Source of the DNA: Thelephora terrestris
Taxonomy: Eukaryota > Basidiomycota > Agaricomycetes > Thelephorales > Thelephoraceae
Direction: 5' to 3'
NCBI GenBank assembly: GCA_015956445.1
Contig: WIUZ02000005.1
Location: 620,001 to 684,000, forward strand
Length of the DNA: 64,000 nucleotides
Shown here: one piece after another, positions 12,319 through 22,946 of the stretch
Layout: the number at the start of each line of letters is the position of its first letter
Position numbering within the stretch: position 1 is the first letter of the stretch
Notes under the pieces: generated by a model
Databases searched by the model: none
What the model saw: the letters and a program-made list of their open reading frames with translations, nothing else
What the model was told of the DNA's origin: nothing
Made by a program: the position numbers and the translations under genes

Positions 12319-13596
12319 TTAGCTTTTTACATGGGCCGTATGTTTAGTTTTTGCTAAAGATTCTCGCGCGACGATCGTCTGAAGGAGCGTGAACGTCGTG
12401 GGCATGGAAAATCCGTACGCCCGCCCGATCGCGTGCAGGTACCCAAGCCCGTACCGACGTTGGGTCGAAACCCCCGTCTCAATATCGATAAGCATAGGCG
12501 CTTCCCGCCCCTTCGCCACCAACAGATGTCTCACCAGCTCTCCCATCAACGCCCTCCTACCCAACCCCGTCGGCAAAGGCGGCATCTTCATCCTCCGGGA
12601 ACCCTGGTCGGGCGGAAGTTGTGACCGGATCTCTGTCTCCCACTGAGCCCGAAAAGCACCGTTGATCTCCACGATCAGAGATTCAGCGAGTTTCCTCGAG
12701 GAGGGCGTGGAAAGCAGTGCGCCGTTCGGTAACCCAAGGGCGACCGCAAGCGCATCTGTCACCGCCCGCACGACCAGATCACGTCGGAGTACGACCTCCC
12801 CCTCTTCCATCGGTAACCAAGACACGTTTAGCGCGTCTAACCTCGATAAAACCGCGACCGTGTTCCTGAGTGACGCGTATTCTCCGAACTTTGTATCGTT
12901 GTGCTTGTTTGCGATGTCGGTTAGCTGCAGGCCTCGGTGTAGAGCTGGCGTGTCGCGTGAGCGGAGCACGGCCTCGAAGTCACGACCGCGGGGATCAGGC
13001 ACGATGGAAAAGTCGATCGACCCGGAGAGGTCGTGGACCACATGGTTGGCTTCCTTCAGAAACGCGTCGTGTCGAGGGCTGGCGATAATAAAGTGCGGTC
13101 GGCGAGTGGGGTTTGGAAATAATTTAGTGACCAGTTTCTCGTAGACTCCGAGGCCTGGCTGCATGAGGACGATGGTGCTCTGAGGCGAGAGCCGGTGGGT
13201 TAATAAGTCGAGGATAGTTGTTGTAGAGGCCGGGGAAGTGGTGACTATTAGTGATTCTATAGGTGTCGAGTCGTGGTCTGGGGTTTGGGTATCCGCGGCG
13301 GTGGCTTTAGTAAATTTGTCGTAGGGGGGACGATAATTGGGGTTGAGGGGCTCGAAATCGATATTCCGGACGGACATAATCACGCCGGAGTGTTCGAGAC
13401 GGACGACGTTACTGTGTGTAGTTGGTGTCTGTACCCCATCTTTGTAGATGAGGGATACCGCGTGTTTTGAAGGGAGGGTTTGACGGAGGTGGTATGCGAG
13501 CAGTGTCCCAAGTGGTGAATGCAGGACGTGAAACCGCATCCGACGAAGTTGGGGGTCAGGATTCTGGGGAGGGGTGGGGTTAGGAGCCGCATACAT
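12319..13596 (-). CDS. Ketopantoate-reductase-like (ApbA/PanE fold) protein, possibly Cbs2-like
   Basis: Single exon, 425 residues from the ATG before YAAPNPTPPQNPD; an upstream GTG is not used in eukaryotes. Family segments include MRFHVLHSPLGTLLAYHLR at the N-terminus, STIVLMQPGLGVYEKL, HFIIASPRHDAFL, and a C-terminal helical domain with RRALMGELVRHLL and YGLGYLHAIGRAYG. These match the ketopantoate reductase fold, which makes pantoate for coenzyme A. The expected dinucleotide-binding GxGxxG after the first strand is replaced by HSPLGT, so NADPH binding is doubtful. Fungi also have PanE-fold proteins, such as yeast Cbs2, that activate mitochondrial translation; the degenerate glycine loop favours a non-enzymatic role of that kind. 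Which role applies is inference. Confidence 0.75.
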   Translation of the reverse strand: MYAAPNPTPPQNPDPQLRRMRFHVLHSPLGTLLAYHLRQTLPSKHAVSLIYKDGVQTPTTHSNVVRLEHSGVIMSVRNIDFEPLNPNYRPPYDKFTKATAADTQTPDHDSTPIESLIVTTSPASTTTILDLLTHRLSPQSTIVLMQPGLGVYEKLVTKLFPNPTRRPHFIIASPRHDAFLKEANHVVHDLSGSIDFSIVPDPRGRDFEAVLRSRDTPALHRGLQLTDIANKHNDTKFGEYASLRNTVAVLSRLDALNVSWLPMEEGEVVLRRDLVVRAVTDALAVALGLPNGALLSTPSSRKLAESLIVEINGAFRAQWETEIRSQLPPDQGSRRMKMPPLPTGLGRRALMGELVRHLLVAKGREAPMLIDIETGVSTQRRYGLGYLHAIGRAYGFSMPTTFTLLQTIVARESLAKTKHTAHVKS

Positions 13597-14019
13597 TGGG
13601 TTTGGAAGGACACGCACAGTTCACTGAACGATTAAGCAGGCTCGCGCGTCCTGGTCTGAGGCTCGGAAATGCACGTGTCACGAAGCAGAACATCCAACCA
13701 GCTGTGCACGGCAAATGACTCTCTGCGAAAGAAGAAAAAGAGGTGAGGTTTGGGGGCTGCAAACGACGCGCGGGGGTTGACGGAAAAAGCTTACCAGAAT
13801 GACATATGAGAGCGGCCGGTGTTCGCTGGAGGGATCGGAAGAAACGGATGTTTGCACGTGGTCACACGCCAACTCCGGTTGGCCATCGGCCGTCTTCCCG
13901 GAAATTTCCATTCAGATCTCAACCCATCATGAGGTCACTGAAGGTGTTACATGGAGACTCTGGTGCTGACGTAGGCGTTTGCGGTAAACACTACACCTTG
14001 TGCTTGTACCTTCATCACC
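13597..14019. other. Divergent intergenic region (423 bp)
   Basis: It separates the minus-strand PanE-like gene from the plus-strand aldo/keto reductase, so it should hold both promoters. Short frames here have no family match. I found no clear TATA box or binding site. Confidence 0.5.
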
Positions 14020-15570
14020 ATGTCCTCTCGAGTCTTGAGCAGAACGAATGCAACGGTACGGTGTTCGCCCGATCTCCCCTTACAACCGGCGCTGAGGGAT
14101 CTTCCTGTTCCCCTTAGATGCCAGCCGTTGGGTAAGATTTCCGAAACTGAGTTTATCGATCCCGCCGTCTCTGATTTGTGCAAACGTAGCCTCGGCATAT
14201 GGAAGGTTTGTGGCTCTCAAAGCATCCAGTCGACAACGTTCTAATCTCTGTTATAGATCCCTAAAGCCTCTTGCGCAGATGTGAGCCCAAACGTCTCTAT
14301 CACGATCGCTCGCTGATATAGGTCTGTAGGTGGTTTACGAAGCCATAAAAATCGGCTACCGTCTCATCGACGGTGCTTGCGACTACGGTAACGAAAAGGA
14401 GGCCGGTGAGGGCGTACGTCGTGCCATCAAAGACGGAATCGTGAAGCGTGAAGGTATCTGTGAGTCAAGGCCCTGGCTCAGTTCAGAATCAAACCCTGAT
14501 TAAACTCACTCGTATAGTCATAACTACCAAGGTTCTGCCGTTCCATCTAGTTTAATCCGGAATCTATCTCTGAGCTGGATCAATCATTAGCTCTGGAACA
14601 CATTCCATGCCCATGATCATGTGAGGTTTTTCCCTTGATCCAAAGCCGCGCTGACTAATGGGGCTCTGGGGTTCAGGCCAAGGCATTGGCGAAGAAACAA
14701 CTCGAGGACTGGGGACTTGACTACTTTAACCTCTTCCTCGTTCACTTCCCCATCTCTCTCGCATACGTAGATCCCAGTCACCGTTACCCAGCCGAATGGT
14801 TTGGGGATGATCACAAGGTTCACCTTCGTGAGTACATCCGGATAGTGGCTTCAGACGTCTCTCGACCAGTTCTGCAGAGAATACCCCGTTGCACGAGACT
14901 TGGGGCGCAATGGAGGAACTCGTCGACGAGGGCTTAGCTAAGAACATCGGCCTCTGCAACGTTCAGGGTTCACTTCTCCTCGACGTTCTTCGTTATGCGA
15001 GAATCCCACCACAGGTTCTCCAGATCGAGATCCATCCGTATCTTACTCAGGAACCATTGGTCAAGCTCGCTCAGCTCCACGGCATTGCGGTGACTGCGTA
15101 CTCCAGCTTCGGACCTGCCGTGAGCATACGTACATTATCCGACCCGCAGCATGTTCTGATGAATTGTTGGATAGAGCTACATCGAACTTTCGATGGACCG
15201 GGGCGCAGCCAGCCTTTTCGCTCATGATGTAGTCACTAGTATTTCCAAGGCAAAGTCAAAGAGTAGGTTGCGTTATCAGTGGGTCTAGAACGCCTTGGTG
15301 AACGTGTTCCAGCCCCAGGACAGATTCTCCTCGCTTGGGCACTAGCTAGGAATCTCGCAGTCATCCCTAAGAGCACCGCACACAGCCGATTGGTCGAGAA
15401 CTTGGAAGCTACGGACGTTCAACTGAGTGCAGAAGAAGTCAAGCGCATTAGCGACTTGAACTTAAACTTGAGGGTAGGAACGCTGGCATTCGTTTTGTGA
15501 GAAGGAGCTGATGGATTTCCAGTTGAACGATCCTGTGGATATTGATCCTCGCCTTGGTATCTGGGCTTGA
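14020..15570 (+). CDS. Aldo/keto reductase, D-xylose-reductase-like
   Basis: Twelve exons give exactly 320 residues, the usual length for this family: 14020-14055, 14118-14131, 14190-14205, 14257-14280, 14330-14459, 14518-14531, 14591-14620, 14677-14827, 14878-15119, 15175-15238, 15280-15473 and 15523-15570. The joined protein reads MPAVGLGIWK, the Asp and Tyr of DGACDYGNE, the Lys of ITTKLWNTFH, the His of [22 protein letters not shown] and [15 protein letters not shown], then ends in [14 protein letters not shown]. The catalytic tetrad and NADPH-binding loop are therefore complete. It should reduce aldehydes or sugars such as xylose with NAD(P)H in the cytosol. The 41-nt intron 15239-15279 is the weakest join. 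Five exons are 30 nt or shorter, so gene finders may miss it or call it broken. A tailoring role next to the prenyltransferase is possible but unproven. Confidence 0.85.
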
Positions 15571-15732
15571 TCAGAACCCTCACGGCCGTCTACAACCATC
15601 CGAGGCGTTCACACGACTCAACTGCGTAGCGAGAGAAGTAACTTACCTATAAACACAGTCATACAGAGTAACCCGCAGAAACTGTGGCGGGCAATGAAAT
15701 TGAAATTTGTCACGTGAACTAGTCTTTTCCTG

Positions 15733-15741
15733 CGGAATCCG
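15733..15741. promoter_or_regulatory. CGG-N3-CCG palindrome, possible Zn(II)2Cys6 factor site
   Basis: CGGAATCCG sits in the longer near-palindrome TGCGGAATCCGCA, 67 bp before the ATG of the PB1-domain gene and just upstream of a TATA-like stretch (CATATATACT, 15757-15766). Inverted CGG triplets are the classic target of fungal binuclear zinc-cluster activators. A single 9-bp match can arise by chance. Confidence 0.3.
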
Positions 15742-15807
15742 CAGTAACTTGAATTCCATATATACTGTGACCGCGCGTGCGAGGATTCCAGTTATCTAAC
15801 CGCGACC

Positions 15808-18017
15808 ATGTCTCCCTCTACTCAGTTCAAGTTCACTAAAGACGGCATAACACGCCGCGTCGCCTTTATTCAACCCCCGTCGTGGTCTGAAATAGCGGCG
15901 AAGCTCGAGTCTTTGTACACTATTCCCATCGAGCACATCGCCGTCTCCTACACTGATGCCGACGGCGACGAAGTTACCCTCAGTTCCCAAGAGGAGCTCG
16001 AGGATTACTACAGAGCCGATCCTAACCCGTCGCTTCGACGCCTCTCCGTTGTAGATCTCAGCATTATAAGGAACGTCGACGAGAAGTCGCTCCCCGACAC
16101 GCCTTCGATCTCTCATAGGCTCCGCGAGACTCCGTCGCACAATACGTTTGGGACTGTTCCGTTCCACCAGGACGCTGTCGAGGACGACTGGCAGCGGATC
16201 CCTGGGTTCAATCCCTTTTACAGCGGCGAGATTAGCTCCGGATCTGGGAACGAGGTTCAATTTGCGCAGCTTAGTGGGGACTCGACCGTTCGCTCCAGCG
16301 TGACCAAAGACGCCCCCGCCACACTTCCCGTCACGCCGACGCTTGGAGATAAGGGCAAGGGTCGGGACTACGAAAGCACCTCGTCTACCGCCTCCGTTCT
16401 CGCCAACGAGACCCCAGAGAAACCTCCTGTTCACGTCTACCAAGTATCTGGTTATGTCGACCCTCTCTCCTCCGATAGTACTATCAACATTCAAAAAGTT
16501 CCACCCACCCCCTCTTCCACTCACGATGCCCCAGATCCTCCTCTCGCAGAGTTCGATCCCCTCGCCGCCGGGCCCGCTCCAACTCTCACCGGCGACGTCG
16601 CCGCATTCCTTGGCGTCATCAGCGTCGCGTTCGCGCAGAACCCTCAGCTCACTTCCGCGTTGAGGAGCATCATGCAGAACATTGGAAACGGCGCTTATTG
16701 GGCTGCGCATCGCGATCAGCTCAGTCGCGCTGCGGAGGAAGTTCGTCGCTCTGCTTCGAACATTCAGGCAAATTTCAACACTTCTGAGACGGATGCGGCT
16801 AGGCAGATTGCAGATGCTATCGGGAATATCGTTCGCTCGTTCACCCAGAACGCTCCGCCGCCGCGGGAAGATGGCGACGGTGAGCACGTTCCCGGAGGTT
16901 GGCAGAACCACTTCTCTCCTCCTCCACCCCATGGGCCATTCCCTCATCATCACGGACATTTCCCACCACCACCACCTCCTGTACCGTTCCCTCCTGGTCC
17001 TCCTCCTCACCACGGACCTTTCCCTCCGTTCCCACCGCACCCATCGATGTCGCCGCTGCACTCTGGATTCCCCTTCCGCGGTCGAGGATTCTTCGGGCGG
17101 GGCGGAGGACGAGGTGGCCCATTCCACTGGGGGGGACCTCACGGTCGTCACGGACACCACGGTCACGAAGGACACCACGGTCATGAAGGACACCACGGGC
17201 ACGAAGGACCTGGACCCCACCGTCATCGCCATCGCCGCCACTCGGGGGAAGATTCTCACTCGGACAGCTCCGGTGAAAGCGCTGACGACGCCGAGGCCGA
17301 TGTCTCCTTGTATGGAATTAACCAGAAGGTCTCACCCGAGGGGAGGAAGGCGAAGCTCCTTGCTGCCAAAGCCGAGTACAAAGCCCAGAAAGCACTGTAT
17401 CGAGCTGAGAGGCAGACTAAGCGAATACAGAAGGAAAAATCTAATACAGCGGATGTGTACGTGAATTCTCTTCACCCTGCACGCCTACATGAGCCATTGG
17501 CTGACTTTTCTTGTTCCAGTGACGTTGCCGAAGCTGCCGCCAGGGTTGCATCCATGAATGTCGATGTTAATTCCGCCGCCGAACCAGCCAATCAGAGTGA
17601 ATCGCTTCTCATCAGCCAGGGTAGGGGCCAGTACCCTTCCCTCGAAATTTTCAGCGTTCCACGTCGTCATCACACCATCAGCGGCGGTACGCTTCGTGGT
17701 TCCCGTCATGGTCGGGACGCCTCCGGATCTACGAATCAGACGGCCACCGTCGAGATTCGCCGAGCTCGTGTTGTTCGCAAACTGTCTGACGTATGTCTTT
17801 GGGCTCCTCATTCATCTCTTTCCGGAAACTCATCTTTGCCTTCCAGATGGGATTTGAGGGTGCCAAGGTAGAGAACAGGGTTAGCGTTCATATCCCAGAT
17901 GGCCAGGCTATGGAAGAGAAGAGCGAAGACGCCATCGTCGCCAATGTCGTGGATGACTTACTCGATTCTGAAGGAAATGGTGCGAACGAATCCCCGACCA
18001 CTCCCCGAGCAAATTAA
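15808..18017 (+). CDS. PB1-domain protein with UBA-like C-terminus
   Basis: Three exons (15808-17456, 17520-17790, 17847-18017) give 696 residues. Residues 1-85 form a PB1 domain: a conserved strand (VAFIQPPSWSEIAAKLESLY), then the acidic loop TDADGDEVTLSSQEELEDYY. The middle is low complexity, with a Pro/His-rich stretch at about 370-480 that includes repeated GHEGHH units. A charged helical segment (EYKAQKALYRAERQTKRIQ) follows. The last 60 residues contain KLSDMGF and IVANVVDDLLD, which look like a ubiquitin-associated domain. PB1 at one end and UBA at the other is the layout of p62/NBR1-type selective-autophagy receptors, but I see no ZZ zinc finger and no certain LIR motif. A receptor or scaffold role is inference. 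Long frames on the other strand are shadows of the repeats. Confidence 0.8.
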
Positions 18018-18200
18018 TCTCGACGCATATGTAAAACCCCTTTCCCCTTGTTCGGTCTTAAGTTGTAAAACAAATGGTTAGTCAGAGCTCATAGGTACGA
18101 AAGTGAAATACACGACGCTGCCTATGTATACGTACATTATCCGTGTGAACCCGTGCCAGCGAGTGTGAATGTGAAGATATGAAAGCCTGTGCCCACCGGC

Positions 18201-20299
18201 TTATTCTACCTTCCGACCCTCCTCAAGCCATCTCTTCCCATATTCATCGTCGTTTGGGAAGCGTCGACGGAGGTGAGGGTTCATAACAAACCTCATTAAC
18301 CCTTCACTGTTCGTTTCAATCCCGGAGAAGTGTAGCCCGAGCCAAGGTACGTCACGAACTCGATTGAATGCTTGTGTCGAGTATACCGGACGGAGCTGGG
18401 TTTCAAGCCGATACACTGGAAAACTTTCATTAAGGGCCTTGTTCCGGATATGTTCGTAGGCGGAGGCGGCGATACATGGAACTTACCAGTTTCCCCGCAA
18501 GAGTCTCCTTCCACTGGGACATGAAGTTTGTACAGGATGTCGTTCTGACCGGAAAAGGGTGTCTAATAGACAGATAAGATGATGAAAGTGCGCATCGGCG
18601 TTGAGGTGGATGAACTCACGATCCAATCGATAATACATGCTGCGGTGAATTCGTCCGAAGATGAACCCACGACCATGCCCACAAAGTACTTCGGTAACAA
18701 CGCCGCAGCATCATGGGAACGGACCTCCCTCCTACAGATAAAATACGATAGCCCTTCCAATCTTTTCCGAGTTTTTAAGATCGCGTGGAAACCGTTCTCC
18801 GGAGGTAAGCGGGGAGCCATCAGATCACCCAAAACCGCTTCAAGATCGATATCCGGGACAACTCCAAATCCCGTTCGCCATTGCATCGTGCCCACGAAGC
18901 ACACTATGGCCGCGACAGGGTACATCGTCGATGAGTGTGACTCGAAGGACGGGTTCGGTGCAGATCGAATAGACGCAGTAATGTTATTCGCCTGACGAAT
19001 GAGCGAGGTTGCCGGCGTACAGGGTTCAACGAACTGGGAGAACGGACTCGTAAAAGCCCATATTCGGTTCCAGATCTGGAGAACTTCATCTCGTTGAAGA
19101 ATGGCGCGTGTCTCAGAACTGAAGACGTCCACCCAGAAGTCTGGTAAGCCCCCTCCAGGAGCGACATGGGCGAGGACTCGAGATGGGAAGTCCGTGGCTG
19201 ATGCGGCGATATTGAATCTTCTGCAAATAGCAACGAACACGTAGACCAACGCCATTGGGATGTTCGTTCGAGCTGCCGGGACGGTGATAAACCGGTGTGG
19301 GAAGAGGTCCTCAGCTGGAACAGGGGAATCTATGAGTTTGAAACATCGTGTCAGAGGGCTCCAATCCAGACTTTCGTAATGTGGCGGGACATTTCCTTAC
19401 GGCGGGCCGCGAAATGTTTACTTCTCATGAACGCGCATATCCTCTCACATACCACCGCCACGTCATCTGGGCGCAGATCCATGGGGTTTTCTGGGATAGG
19501 AACACCAGAGGCCAAAAAGGTAGCCCGACATTCCGATGCTAGCGAATTAAGAGCGTCTGATATCTGGATCGACAGAGTTCAGGATAAGTTCTCAAAAAGA
19601 TATCGTTCCACGCACTTCGACGTACGAAACCCCGTGAAATGCCGACAGCCCAGCCAACGCCTTTTCGAAAGACATTTCCTCAGGGTTATCCTTCATACGG
19701 ATCCACCCGCGAATGGCGTCGTGGCGAAGTACGAGGCCCTTTATGTACATCGCCCAGCTCTTCCAAGGCGATGTTGGATGCTCGTACGCCAGTTCTGCTT
19801 CCCTTGGTGCACCTCTGAGCATGCGTGGCGCGGTCCTCTGCAGAATGTCCAGCATATCATATATGTCCATCCCAAGTTGTGCGATTGACCTTCCGACCAC
19901 CTGAAGCCAAGGAACCGGATGTCCGTTGTGTTCCTCTCCCGGTTCTTCGCCTACGGGAACAAACGATTCCGTGTTCCCCAGTATGACATTCCTCATCGTT
20001 TCCAGCGCCCGAGATTCCAGCTTGCGTCTCTCAACGTACAGAGCCCTCCAGTCAGAACCTGTTATTGATCTCCGCTCCTTTTCCTTGTATTCATCGCTAT
20101 GTCTGTATCTAATTTCGTAGTGCGGCCTCCACAGCGTGGCGAAAGTCGAAGCGTGTCGCAGGAGTAAGTTGGCCTCCGAACAGTTCACGAGCGTGTACAC
20201 CGAGGAATCTGAATCCCTGATTGATGGAAGTTGAGCAAGGATGTGACAGTAGATCTCGACTGGGAATGAAGACATGACCGAACGGAAGGTGGAGTACAT
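18201..20299 (-). CDS. FBXO21-type F-box protein (F-box, SirB1/transglutaminase-like, YccV)
   Basis: Five exons (20299-19616, 19563-19401, 19329-18620, 18562-18487, 18415-18201) give 615 residues. An F-box lies near the N-terminus (SSFPVEIYCHILAQLPS). Residues about 205-400 match the SirB1/transglutaminase-like core: EKALAGLSAFHGV, ALNSLASECR, IPMALVYVFVAICRRF and FPSRVLAHVAPGGG. From about 495 a YccV/hemimethylated-DNA-binding-like domain follows: KYFVGMVV, CIIDW, VYSTQAFNRVRD, LGLHFSGIE and HLRRRFPNDDEYGKRW. This is the FBXO21 architecture, in which the F-box bridges substrates to an SCF ubiquitin ligase. A second ATG at 20275 is an alternative start. The arginine- and alanine-rich junction of exons 2 and 3 is the least certain. 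Confidence 0.85.
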
Positions 20300-20362
20300 G
20301 TACCCAGACGATCGACATCATGGCATTGTTCAAGTTTGTCATCATCGGTAAAAATTCCTGAT

Positions 20363-22860
20363 CTACTTTGGACCCCCTCTCATCTTCGCCTCCAACTGCT
20401 CTATCCGCTTCCGAACGTCGCTTGATTTGTCTGATCCTGATTTGGTCGATGATGACCAGAGAGTCGCATCACTCTGCGACCTCCCGGCATTTGGCCGAGT
20501 ACCCTGCTCTAGGGGCTCCCCACGTCGGACTGGAGCACTCTGGACGCGTTCTGCAGTGCTTGATGCTTGCCCCGCCGCCAGTTCCTCTGGAATAGAACTA
20601 GAAGAAGGCTGAGAGGCACTGGGGTGATGCATGGGCTGATGACTTGTTGTGATACTAGGGAAGACTATGAGATCCGCAATGCCATCGGTTGGGCCAGAAG
20701 TCGAGGACGATGCCACCTCAGTAACGGCAAGGGGAGAATCCGACTCCATGCGAAGAAGCTTATCTTGAGCCAACTTGGCAAAAGAATTGGGGCTCTGTGG
20801 GATCCTCGAAATCGTCTTACTTCTCACGCGACCTGGACCATAGACGAGGCTTTGAATTGGAGTCTGGTTGTTTTGGTCAAGGTTTTGCAAACTACCCGTC
20901 CCGACTGATTTCGCGACTGCTTCGGGGTGCTGGGAGCTTGCCTTCCGGACCACCATATCGACCTCTCCGTCCGAATCAACCTGGTCTGAACGTGCTCCAC
21001 TCAGGGGAGAGGGTGTGATAGGACTCGAAGCCCCAGGGGATAGCTTGAAGCTTTCTCCGTCGAGTTGTTCATGAGTGGAAGAGGAACGAGTTCCAAGATG
21101 AGAATAGTATCTTGCGCGCAACGAGGTAGCCCCAGCCATAGCATCGGGATCCACAATAGACGGTGGCGTGTCGAGGGACATGAAGTTGACAATACGGATC
21201 GGGATGTCGACCGAAACGTTGGAAGACAACGGGCCAGCAGATACTGTTGCACGGATGCTGTATTCGAGTTCCAGTATCCTACCGCGAGCGACACTTAAAG
21301 CATCCGGCTATTGGGAAAGATAGGCACGTCAGGTGTGGATATACACAGCTTGTTACCTGGACTCACAGGGATCATTATATAATGGGAGAAAATGGCATTC
21401 TCCCCGGGATTTACACCGGTCCACCATCCCTTGCTTCCGGCGTAGCCCCTTAGTACCCGGTGCGATGTTTCGAGGGTGCTTTGCGCCACTTCCTTGTAGG
21501 TCGTGTTCGTCTGACACGCATCTGGGTCGTCCCTACCGTCTATATTCATCGCGGCGCGTGACTTGAAGATGGTGGTACGCCGAATCAAGGTCAGGACGAA
21601 CGACTTCAGGGTCCTAGTTGTCTTGTTCAAGACGACAGCTTTTACGAAACACCGTTGACCAGACACCCAATGCAATCGATGTAGGGTCGCCGTGAATTTG
21701 ACCGTACCAGAACCACCAAGGAACAGAGACTTAGAAGCTGTGACCTGTATTGGTCGAGGCGCAGACTGGAGCGTTGTTGTTGGGTCGAGACGAGGCCAGA
21801 TTTCACAGTCCCGGTAGAAGTGGGCAACCGATATCTTTCCCGTTTCTGTGTCCTTGACCTTGGCAGTACTGGAAGAGATAAGTCGAGAGTAGTGTGGCGG
21901 AGGATATACTCACACCATGGTAATGTATCTGACAGATGCGCCAGAAGAGTTGAAAACACCTTTTGAGTCACCAGATGTACCCGCGATTGGGAGGAAAAAT
22001 GAGAATGGGATAATATGGAGTCCAGCTTTGGTGCGTGCGAACCCATCATCGTCAAATTCGGAGTCGAAGGGTGCGTTCCAGGCACTGCTAAGAGAAGAGA
22101 TAGGTTGAGACTCCTGGTAAAAAACGTGGCGGTCGTCTATGCTTGGGACATGTTCATATCCGACCACGCGGAGCTTTGGTTCAGTGATCTGGACGGGATA
22201 TCCTTTCGGATGTTGAAGGACATTGACGACGAGAGAGCCTTGTAGCGAGCCACCCTGGACATAGACATTTGATTCTAGAGCAACGTCGACCTCAGCAAGG
22301 GCGTGGGGCTTTGTTTGTTCCAAGAGCAGACGTTCATTGGCACCAGGGATTTCTCCAGCGAGTGAAGACGAGATGGAAGCACCGGACTTCAGTTTGGAGT
22401 GTGTGTTACCCAGAATTGCCTTCAGTTCCTTGGAAGTCTCAGCAGGTGGAATCGCATAATCGGGGAGGGTTCCTCGTTGGGGCGTTGGCGACCGGCTGTC
22501 AAATAAGTAGAACCTTGGCCGGAGTCGGGGTCTTTCGGGTGTAATAGTATTTCTGCTGATAGATAACCCCTCCCTGAAGCCAGTTGTATTGTTGAAGAGG
22601 TCAAGAGCAACCATCCCTCCGCCAGTTTCCGCCAAAAGGAGTCCCTCCATTCCCTGTGCCGATCTCAATGAGTTGACATTGGAGGAACTGCCAGAGCTAG
22701 TCGAGATCAATGAGGGCCGGGAATTGGTCGCAGAGCCAGACGCTATCATTTCTCGTATGCAGAGTCGTAGAACGGTGGAAAGTGAAGCTAGGGGTCGAAG
22801 ATTGGCGAAGATGATGGGAAGCGGAAGAGCAGCGGGTGTCCGGAATAGGAAGGCGGCCAT
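20363..22860 (-). CDS. Arrestin-like (alpha-arrestin) adaptor protein
   Basis: Three exons (22860-21914, 21868-21367, 21307-20363) give up to 797 residues. Residues about 190-310 hold an arrestin N-like domain: VDVALESNVYVQGGSLQGSL, then KLRVVGYEHVP. The arrestin C-like domain follows at about 350-520, with TASKSLFLGGSGTVKFTATL, HYIMIPPDAL, ARGRILELEYSIRA and VDIPIRIVNFMSLD. The C-terminal 250 residues are Ser/Thr/Pro-rich and end in a short charged helix (RKRIEQLEAKMRG). Fungal alpha-arrestins recruit Rsp5-type ubiquitin ligases to plasma-membrane permeases; I did not find a clear PPxY motif, so ligase binding is open. The first 60 residues are low complexity and the true start may be a later Met. 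It is head-to-head with NAN1, 86 bp between start codons. Confidence 0.8.
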
Positions 22861-22946
22861 CACAAATTTTCAGACTTTACTCTAATCCACGGTCTGTCTT
22901 TCCGTTTCACGCCAATATTGCTGCGTCAAAATCCAAGGCTCAGCCA

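Noticed and set aside
13597-13617. Longer PanE-like start at 13617
   Set aside because: That codon is GTG; the first in-frame ATG is at 13596 and precedes all conserved sequence.
14020-15570. Aldo/keto reductase as a pseudogene
   Set aside because: Apparent breaks are removed by short introns with proper GT-AG ends; the joined frame is 320 residues with all active-site residues.
15796-17259. 487-residue open frame on the minus strand
   Set aside because: It is antisense to the PB1 gene and exists because of the GC- and repeat-rich coding sequence; it is Arg/Val-rich with no family motif.
16682-17464. 260-residue plus-strand frame inside the PB1 gene
   Set aside because: Alternative frame of the Pro/His-rich part, with Thr/Ser runs and no start context.
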